Positions 18,101 to 23,773 of a DNA stretch of 23,773 nucleotides are shown in pieces; the first letter of the stretch is position 1, and each line of letters starts with the position of its first letter. The notes beneath the pieces are model-generated. The model was given only the letters and a program-made list of their open reading frames with translations. It was not told where the DNA came from and did no database searches. The stretch is from Chara braunii. Lineage: Eukaryota; Streptophyta; Charophyceae; Charales; Characeae. The stretch covers positions 2,030,112 through 2,053,884 of the forward strand of contig BFEA01000158.1 of the NCBI GenBank assembly GCA_003427395.1, written 5' to 3'. The position numbers were made by a program, and so were the translations under genes.

Positions 18101-19090
18101 AGAAAAAAGGCTCTGACCGTGGGAATGTTTCCTAATGGAATCTGGAGAGGCTGCGCCTGAGGAGCCTGATGTTTAATTTCTAGAGTTTTTGTCTGAAAGG
18201 TTCCCCTGGCTCTTTGTGCCCAGGATAGCGAAACAGCAGGATGTGAGGTCTGTTTTGATGTACCTCCTACTTCTTGCCCTTGAGTAAACGGATCCCCCCC
18301 TTGTCTCCCCTGTCCATCCTCCTTTCCCTGTCCCTCCCCCTTCATCTGAACATCCTGATCATCCTGTTTCCTTTCTTCCCCCAAGTCCTCCCCTCTTCGT
18401 CCACCTGTCCTTCCTCCACTTCTCCCCCCTCTCCCTCCTCGCCCTCCTGGGAATCCTCTCCCTCCTCTACCCCCCCAACTTTCTCCTTCTCCTTTTCTCC
18501 AACTTCCAGTTTCTTCCCCTTTTTTGCCATCTTCGACTTCTGCGTTCCATACTAACACCGTTATCCATTGGACATTCCCCCTGAGAATTCATTTGTGTAT
18601 TTATCATCGCCAGGCAGTCCTCTTGTGAGTTATCTTGAACTTGAATCATCATGATCTCCTCGATTGATTGAGCCTGTTGAGTCTGTTGAGACTCCCGTCC
18701 CTCTGATGCTACTGAACATACTTCCATCTGATTCACTTGGCTCGTCAGACTCAATTGATCATTTTCTGTCTGTGAACCTCCAGAGGATGCAATTGCATCT
18801 TCGTCCCTTGCTACATCTGTCTGTGCAAACAAAGGATTGATGATCAGGGCCTTACTCAGAGCCTGTTTTTGCTCATCGCGCTCCTCTGTTGTTATGATTT
18901 TATCATCAGATATAGAGGGGGAGATTTCAGCATGTTGATGATGCTTACGAGCTTGAGCCATTCTAGAGTGTAACACAGAATTTATAGGAGTGTGTAAGTG
19001 CTTCATCGCCAACTGCCTCATTGCTCCATGGAACATGAGTGTCGAGTCAGCTCGTCTGTGGCTCCTTTGATAGTGAATTATCCTCGTCAT
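15157..19090 (-). pseudogene. LINE B ORF1: long gag-like RNA-binding protein, several frameshifts
   Basis: Minus-strand pieces from the Met at 19,090: a Q/S-rich N-terminus of about 200 codons (19,090-18,467); an RGG box (GGRGGRGFPGGRGGRGGR, about 18,400-18,480); a globular part with FFLSKFFNPSECKVVD and WVEFRHIPIEIQAAFIYDF (to 17,623), which with the following EIIDFIEPPPAYVARRDD recalls the DUF4283-like domain of plant LINE ORF1; WCFRCKTYGHLC (knuckle, 17,428-17,454); a proline-rich stretch (17,425-16,913) with PPPPPTNEPLDRPP; acidic and polar linkers (16,916-15,915); and a C-terminal domain (about 15,700-15,157) with WATYVDYQTAGDKTFKRD and FPGTVLRQG. Read as one ORF it would be about 1,300 codons, far longer than common L1 ORF1 proteins. 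Frame changes occur near 18,555, 17,600, 17,420, 16,915, 16,590 and 16,140, so the single-ORF view is inference. Confidence 0.7.
17428..17454 (-). other. Zinc-knuckle-like motif of LINE B ORF1
   Basis: Minus-strand CFRCKTYGH (C-x2-C-x4-H) follows VHKLRPW, matching the 'LP.fCf.C...GH' style of plant LINE ORF1 knuckles (zf-CCHC_4 type). The fourth ligand is out of place (LCMDPN then stop), consistent with a frameshift right after the histidine, since the long open frame of the proline-rich region starts in a different frame at 17,425. Confidence 0.65.
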
Positions 19091-19136
19091 TTTGTCTGAT
19101 TTTAATGTGCTTAAGTACCCTCTACACCTCCCCGCC

Positions 19137-19151
19137 TTTTTTTTTTTTTTT
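19137..19151. repeat. T15 tract upstream of LINE B ORF1
   Basis: A pure T15 run about 47 bp beyond the ORF1 start of LINE B. It could be the poly(A) end of another minus-strand element lying above 19,151, but no tail signature follows it (aaccaattattcttccc instead). Confidence 0.7.
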
Positions 19152-19770
19152 AACCAATTATTCTTCCCTTTCCTTTCTTAATTATTATTTCTACAATAAG
19201 GTCATGGATTGAATATTGTTTGATTACTTGCTTGTTGAAATTCAGATATGGACTGGCAACGGGGATTCTTGAACGAGAGGAGGTGGGAAAAGGAGGTAAC
19301 AGTGAAGGTGTGAATGAAGGTTGGGTCAATGGAATGCCATCTCATCTGGATATGATCCCCTGTTCAATCCTTTTGCACTCCTTTTGCACTCCTCGCTTTA
19401 CCGACTGCTCCTTATATATCCTACTCTCTATGTCGATTATTCCCAAACATCCATCCTTCCTCCCCCAAGATTTCCTTATTATTCCTTTCGTTGCTTCTGT
19501 ATTTTGTTCCCCGAAACCCTTTTCCTTCGAGCTTCCAATGTCGTGGTTGTGGCCACCCTCCCAAGAGCACCACTCAGCGTCTCATCCTTTTCTGCCCTTC
19601 TAACCTCTTGACCCGTCCTTCCTGCTTCTGCGCTCCACTGACATTATCACAATATACTCATACTCTTTACATTGACGTGGCATGCATATTTGGTATTTAC
19701 TCTGTGCTTGACACCTGTACGAATGAAGTCAGTGTTCTCGTAGACTCCCTCCTGGCCCGCACTTCAGTTC
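19152..19770. other. Unassigned sequence
   Basis: Short overlapping open frames occur on the plus strand (19,220-19,603, 19,321-19,611 and 19,491-19,787), none with a recognisable motif. The minus strand has the fragment WCSWEGGHNHDI near 19,530-19,565, faintly like the repeated motif in the next feature. I cannot support a gene. Confidence 0.45.
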
Positions 19771-20430
19771 GGGTGGCAGAGGATTGACCCGTGGCAGAGC
19801 CGGCGCAGTAAAGCTCTCCCCCGGAGCGAGAATTGACTTGCGGCAATGGCCACGTGTCCTCCTCTATAATGTTGGCACCGTAAGCAGTGCTCTCGTTGAT
19901 GTTGCCTCGACTCCGGGTGGCATAGGATTGACCCGTGGTAATGACCATGTGTCCTCTCCTACAACTTCGGCGCAGCAACCCGTCCTTACGAACGAAGTCA
20001 ATGCTGACGTCGTTGACACCGCTAACCCGTCACAGCCGTTCGTTAATGTCTCCTCAAACCTGTTGTAGACTCTCCCCTGGTGCGCACACCACTCCGGGTA
20101 GCAGAGGATTGACGCGTGTCAATGACCACATGTCCTCCCCTACAGTGCCGGCACAGCGACCCGTCCTCACGAACGAAGTCAATGCTCACGTTGTTGACAC
20201 CGTGAACCTGGCACGTCCTTCCTCAACACTGACATTGTTGACGCTGCTAACCTGTCACGGTCATTCGTTAATGCCTCCTCAAACCTGTTGTAGATTCTCC
20301 CCTGGTCCGCACACCACTCCGGGTTCCAGAGGATTGACATGTGGCAATGACCACGTGTCCTCCCCTACAGTGCCGGCACAGCGACCCGTCCTGACGAACG
20401 AAGTCATTGCTCACGTTGTTGAAGCCGTGA
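19771..20430 (-). repeat. Diverged tandem repeat preserving a zinc-knuckle-like reading on the minus strand
   Basis: Four units begin at gggt..cagaggattgac-type strings at 19,771, 19,915, 20,096 and 20,321 (steps of 144, 181 and 225 bp); the shared core is about 80-100 bp with indels between cores. Read on the minus strand in phase, the best unit gives DGSLCRHCRGGHVVIATCQS, the next DGSLCRHCRGGHVVIDTRQS, then DGLLRRSCRRGHMVITTGQS, then CQHYRGGHVAIAASQ. This is C-x2-C-x3-H-x5-C, one residue off a canonical CCHC knuckle, losing ligands stepwise toward lower coordinates. A plus-strand frame also stays open across much of this stretch (19,935-20,783) but has no recognisable content. Whether the repeat was ever protein-coding is unproven. 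Confidence 0.6.
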
Positions 20431-20491
20431 ACCTGTCACGGTCGTCCTCCGCAAGTCGCGCGTGGACCGATTGGATCAGTATTTTTTCTTT

Positions 20492-20834
20492 TCACTTGCA
20501 TGTCATTGTATGTGCCCTAGCATTGGTATTCTGCAGGTACATCACTTTGTTAGTAGGCCTTGTCATCCAAACCCCATTGACCATCATGGACTCCACTAAG
20601 CCCAGACCCTCAGTGGGCGTATGCAATAGATATGCCCTCCGCAGTATTTGCATGAGACGCACCCGTTCCTGTTGCAGTTGTTCCATTTTGACTCCCTCTC
20701 GTCCACCTGTAGTATTTCACACCTTTCCGACCTTCCACTGGTCGCCCGCGCTTACCAGAGGTATCCCTTCCCGAGCGCTTTAATGAAGAATCCTCACTTA
20801 CCCACGAGTTCGGCCGGTACTCAAAGCGTTCCAA
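20492..20834 (-). pseudogene. Possible coding fragment, unrecognised
   Basis: The minus strand reads EQLQQERVRLMQILRRAYLL then TEGLGLVESMMVNGVW and NKVMYLQNTNARAH (20,686-20,492), preceded in another frame by an arginine/glycine-rich stretch (20,834-20,610). The helix-like start and lack of low complexity suggest real protein ancestry. Because it lies directly upstream, in minus-strand sense, of the knuckle-like repeats, a gag-type polyprotein remnant is one possibility. I do not recognise the family. Confidence 0.35.
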
Positions 20835-21343
20835 TGAATCACCGTGTTACTTGGCCCCAGGCACAACGGGCTGGGCTCTAGAGTTGACTCTCTTCGCCGC
20901 CCGCGTGGATTCTCCTTCCTTGGACCCCCTCCCAGTCATCCTAACCCCTCTATCCTTCGCCCCTCACCTGGCTCCCGTCCTTGATCCCTCCCCTCTTTAT
21001 TCTCCCTCGTCATCGAAATCGCTTCTATCCCCCTTGCTTCCCATGCCACTGTAGCGCAATTGTCTTCGTTGTTGCATTCCGGTTTCCTCGCCCTGCCGGT
21101 TCAGATGTCTTTTGGCAAGCACCGCGCCACCTGCCCCACCAGCCGGATATCCCCCCGGCGAATCTCCTCCATAGCCATGGCCCCACGGGGGTTGTTTGGT
21201 GTTGACGTCAACCCGTCAGCCGTCGCCGCGATGGTCAAAGAAGAGAGCCAAAGAAAAGTTGCGCGGCTGACCGCCGCATTAAAAAAGCCTAAGCGCGCTC
21301 TGCGTCATTTGGTGTCAGCGCAATTTTGAGCGCACGTATCACA
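20835..21343. other. Unassigned sequence
   Basis: C/T-rich on the plus strand. A short plus-strand frame at 21,060-21,329 contains FGVDVNPSAVAAMVKEESQRK and ends just before the tail at 21,349; it has no known domain. No gene is called. Confidence 0.45.
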
Positions 21344-21348
21344 AACTG

Positions 21349-21416
21349 TTTTTTTTTTTTTTTTACGAAAAAAACAAGCTCCGCTCTATTCGTGGGGAGC
21401 AGCATGTGCAAAACAG
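21349..21416 (-). repeat. LINE/SINE 3' tail (copy C)
   Basis: T16 (21,349-21,364), a short A-rich linker, then gctccgctctattcgtgggg and agcagcatgtgcaaaacag. The first half matches the signature well (GCTCC-n-GGAG and CCCCACGAATAGA on the minus strand); the half corresponding to the CTGGA hairpin is degenerate or lost. The element body would extend to higher coordinates and appears short. Confidence 0.7.
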
Positions 21417-22238
21417 CATTTGTATAATAAACCGTTTTGAAGAAACTAGTATGTTCCAACATCGACCATGTCAAACTGTTAGCCGCTCTCCAAGTCAAAG
21501 GCCCTCTGGCGCTGGCTCCCAAAAGCCAGCGCAATGAAGAACAACACTGGACAAGACAATGCCAGCCTTCTGGAGCAAAGCGGTCTTTCTTCACATATCA
21601 ACATCACCAGCTAAGTTCCTGTAACCCTCTCTCTCCCCTCTATCCTCTCTCAACACAGGATATAACATCACCCTCAAACATCTCTCCCTCAATTCTCTCT
21701 GTGTCACTCTAAGCTACAGTGCAAGTGCACATCCTACTCTAGCTATGGGTACAGCTCTTACTCTCACTCTATCTCTTTCTCAGTTCTGCCTCCCTCCAAT
21801 GCTAGCCCAGAGCTGTTCTGCAGCACTTCCAGCAAGCACACGGCAGAGTGAACGACTGAGCGGAGGCAGGCCAGTCTTTTGTAGTGTTGACTCGGCTGGG
21901 TCTGCCCTTCATTTGTCTCCTCGAAAAACTGAGATTCTCTGATAAGCATGGCCCCAGATTTTGTTGTGGCCACTATGTGTCTTCAACCGGTAGGTCTTGG
22001 GTACTTTCAGGAACAGATTATCGGCCTTTGATGTGCATGATCTTACCCATGGTTGACTTCTGGAGACTTCTTTGACTCTTGGGCTACTGCACGCAGCACG
22101 GGCTGACTGTTGATTTTCCTAGGGCCTACGCTTGACTTCTAGAGACCCTGGGTGCCTCCGTTTGACCCTTAAACCACCAGTACATGGCCCCAGGCAACTT
22201 GAGAACAACAAGAGGCTCTCTCAGGAAAATTCGGAGGC
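21417..22238. other. Unassigned sequence with one strong hairpin
   Basis: No gene is supported. At 21,509-21,532 GCGCTGGCT-cccaaa-AGCCAGCGC forms a perfect 9-bp stem with a 6-nt loop. CT-rich sequence follows (21,610-21,780). At about 22,050-22,170 TTGACTTCT / TTGACTCTT / TTGACTTCTAGAGACCC-type strings recur irregularly, a weak degenerate repeat. Confidence 0.5.
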
Positions 22239-22330
22239 TTTTTTTTTTTTTTTTGGGGGGGGGGGGGGCGGGACATGCTTCAATCTATTCGTGGGGAGCA
22301 CCACGTGCTGGGAACCGAGCCCAGCGTCCC
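22239..22330 (-). repeat. LINE/SINE 3' tail (copy D)
   Basis: T16 (22,239-22,254) then G14 (22,255-22,268), a short linker, then caatctattcgtggggagca and ccacgtgctgggaaccgagc ccagcgtccc to 22,330. Minus-strand hairpins are CTGGG-n7-CCCAG and CAC-GTG-GTG: both differ in sequence from the copies at 2,895 and 8,159 but keep pairing. The G run between the T tract and the signature is odd for a poly(A) end. The body upstream is short or unrecognised. Confidence 0.75.
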
Positions 22331-22790
22331 ATTCAAGATCATAGTGAGAAACTGAGAAATTTATGGAAAAATCCTTGAGATACCGGGGCCATTACCCGGC
22401 TTCAGCTAAGAAAGACAACTGTGTAATCTACACAAGAACACTAAAATTCTCTATCCCCCAAAGCTCGGATCAAAGGAGCATTCAGAATGAAAAAAACACA
22501 TGCCTTAGGGCCTTCCAGCAGCCCAACCCTACCTGCCTCACCCCTATATCCCGATGTCCAATCTCTACCAGGCCTCATGCCCCCAACTGCTAGGTTACAG
22601 AGTGGCACGACCCACCCCAGAAAACCCCCACCTGCTAGGCCACAGGGCAAAGCGACCCGCCAGGGCAACGGGGCCAAAATGGCTGGCAGCACCAGCCAGA
22701 ACGAAAACCAAGACGTCGTGCTAGCATTCCAGCAAAGCTTGGCGCGCATGGGAAATTTGCCTCCTACAAAAGAGGCCTGGAGGTACTGGT
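22331..22790. other. Unassigned sequence with an unrecognised plus-strand open frame
   Basis: A plus-strand frame (22,487-22,828, about 113 codons) starts proline-rich and ends with NQDVVLAFQQSLARMGNLPP and EAWRYWWVNPMPTDLRTF, which looks more protein-like than its surroundings. It overlaps the start of the direct repeat at 22,790. The minus-strand frame over the same bases (22,441-22,803) is its shadow or equally unsupported. I cannot assign a family. Confidence 0.3.
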
Positions 22791-22925
22791 GGGTTAACCC
22801 CATGCCTACTGACCTAAGGACTTTCTAGGCCCTGTCTAGAGGCTCTTGGACCGACTTCTGATTCCAGAACTTCGGCTTGGCCAAAAGCTACAGCCCAGAG
22901 AGTCTTGCTGTGCTGGTTTTGACCT
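22790..22925. repeat. Direct repeat, copy 1 (about 130 bp)
   Basis: Starts at ttaaccccatgcctactgac and ends at ttgctgtgctggttttgacc. Best-conserved parts shared with the copy at 23,245-23,375 are ctctagagg-type sequence, cttggccaaaagctaca and cttgctgtgctggttt. The copies are spaced about 455 bp apart and by eye about 75-80% identical. Confidence 0.85.
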
Positions 22926-23244
22926 CGGTTCCTTGCAGTTACCCCCTAAGACACTCCACCCATCCCCCGAACCGGCTCTTCTCACCAGGCCCCCTTTCAA
23001 AATGCCCCGCCAAAAAACACCTCCTAGCTGTCCATTTCCACCCACATCGCTAACACAACCCTCCTGAACTTCCCCTACAAACGCCCCCAACCATTTCTCC
23101 CTCCACCATTCCCCCTCCCCAACCTATCTGCCATTACCCCTCAACCCCTGCCTCCCCCTCATACCCCACTCCTTACCAACCTAATCTCTCAAAGCCCCCA
23201 TTCCTGCACTTGATTTTTGGAGGCCCTCGGTGCCTCCTTTCCAC
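22926..23244. other. C-rich sequence, no gene seen
   Basis: Strongly C/A-rich on the plus strand with runs of CCCCC and few Gs from about 23,040 to 23,210. No coding motif on either strand. Confidence 0.55.
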
Positions 23245-23375
23245 CCTTACACCCATGCCTACCGATCGAGCAACTTTGTAGGGACTCTCTAGAGGCCTAG
23301 GACCGTCTTTTGACCCCAGAACTTGGGCTTGGCCAAAAGCTACACACCAAAGAGCCTTGCTGTGCTGGTTTCGAC
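23245..23375. repeat. Direct repeat, copy 2 (about 130 bp)
   Basis: Partner of 22,790-22,925: ttacacccatgcctaccgat through cttgctgtgctggtttcgac. Similarity stops abruptly afterwards (atgtgttagg here, ctcggttcct in copy 1). Confidence 0.85.
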
Positions 23376-23673
23376 ATGTGTTAGGACATGCCATGCGAGG
23401 GTATTGTGGATGAGTACACGGGAAAGTGTCATCAGAAGTGCGGAAACAGACACTTACATGGACCATACCCTCATAGTGGTCATCATTCCCTGTATTTGGC
23501 TTAACTTTCCGTCTAGATACGGCGATAATGTTCAGTTAACCGGAATGCTGATCACATGTCAACCGGACATCAGTTGGGTCATTGCAATCAGGTAGTAACC
23601 AGAGAGTTTTTTGGGGTTGTACTTATGCCACCAACGTGCCCTGTCTGTGGACAGGTGATAAGGGGTATGGGTC

Positions 23674-23675
<2 letters not shown>
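23376..23675. other. No recognisable gene
   Basis: Mixed sequence up to the TG microsatellite. Short frames only. Confidence 0.5.

Positions 23676-23759
<84 letters not shown>
23676..23759. repeat. (TG)n dinucleotide microsatellite, about 42 units
   Basis: An uninterrupted TG run of about 84 bp close to the window edge. On the other strand it reads (CA)n. Confidence 0.98.
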
Positions 23760-23761
<2 letters not shown>

Positions 23762-23773
23762 AAGCTTCCCCCA

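Larger units (their letters stand above)
8108..19090 (-). mobile_element. LINE B: long L1-type non-LTR retrotransposon, interrupted by a 2.2-kb insertion
   Basis: Minus-strand order: ORF1 (19,090-15,157), about 55 bp spacer, ORF2 endonuclease (15,101-14,119), linker (14,113-13,595), foreign DNA (about 13,590-11,400), RT (about 11,400-10,240), degenerate RT C-terminal part (10,240-9,160), C-terminal region (9,156-8,355), 3' region with the shared tail signature (8,210-8,159) and a poly(A)-like tract (8,146-8,108). Without the insertion the element is about 8.8 kb from the ORF1 start, long for a plant L1. It is AT-richer than LINE A and keeps long open stretches (327 and 311 codons in ORF1), so it is younger, but scattered stops and frameshifts show it is inactive. 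I could not find its 5' end or a target duplication. Confidence 0.85.

Noticed and set aside
19935-20783. 282-codon plus-strand open frame over the tandem repeats
   Set aside because: No recognisable domain, and the repeat periods (144, 181, 225 bp) are not consistently multiples of three. Kept only as a note to the repeat feature.
17-23773. Host protein-coding gene, tRNA, rRNA or prokaryotic system
   Set aside because: Every coding signal I could recognise belongs to a retroelement; no RNA-gene consensus, operon or ribosome-binding-site pattern seen.

Overview
This looks like a piece of a large, repeat-rich eukaryotic nuclear genome, most likely a plant or streptophyte (charophyte-type) alga. 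The reasons are degenerate L1-type LINEs whose first ORF resembles the plant gag-like (DUF4283/CCHC) arrangement, a hAT-like DNA transposon, long (CT)n and (TG)n microsatellites, homopolymer tails and an assembly gap of 345 N (12,496-12,840). I see no intact host gene, no tRNA or rRNA, no CRISPR array and nothing bacterial. The species is an inference only.

Layout. Positions 1-2,300 are low-information DNA with a (CT)42 microsatellite, short duplications, a GGGAC motif field and a possible decayed LINE 3' tail. About 2,360-8,107 (minus strand) is LINE A, GC-rich and heavily decayed: an ORF1-like region (about 5,130-8,107) with a zinc-knuckle-like motif and a 270-bp tandem duplication, then an ORF2 relic. 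The relic has an APE-type endonuclease broken by two stops and a 31-bp duplication, then a linker fused directly to the region after the reverse transcriptase (RT) catalytic site; the RT core is missing. A short poly(A)-tailed segment at 2,800-3,010 interrupts the C-terminal part.

Positions 8,108-19,090 (minus strand) hold LINE B, AT-richer and better preserved. It appears to have landed inside the ORF1 of LINE A. It has a long ORF1 (15,157-19,090) with a Q/S-rich N-terminus, an RGG box, a DUF4283-like domain, a CCHC-like motif, a proline-rich stretch and a C-terminal domain. About 55 bp later comes ORF2 with endonuclease, RT and a cysteine/histidine-type C-terminal region. ORF2 is split by about 2.2 kb of foreign DNA (about 11,400-13,590), which contains a hAT-like element at 11,574-12,993 with a 10-bp perfect terminal inverted repeat and an 8-bp target duplication (7/8).

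Positions 19,137-23,773 are a mosaic: a T tract, a diverged tandem repeat whose minus-strand reading preserves a zinc-knuckle-like motif, two further short elements with the same 3' tail as LINEs A and B, a strong 9-bp hairpin, a 130-bp direct repeat and a (TG)n tract at the edge.

The most interesting signal is the shared 3' tail. Four insertions, plus one doubtful one, carry a related segment of about 50 bp just before a poly(A) tract (minus-strand sense). In three copies it can fold into consecutive small hairpins, and the base differences between copies preserve pairing. This suggests a structured RNA tag recognised by a LINE reverse transcriptase and shared by different elements. The second is that two diverged LINE families here seem to share a very long ORF1 with a similar C-terminal domain.
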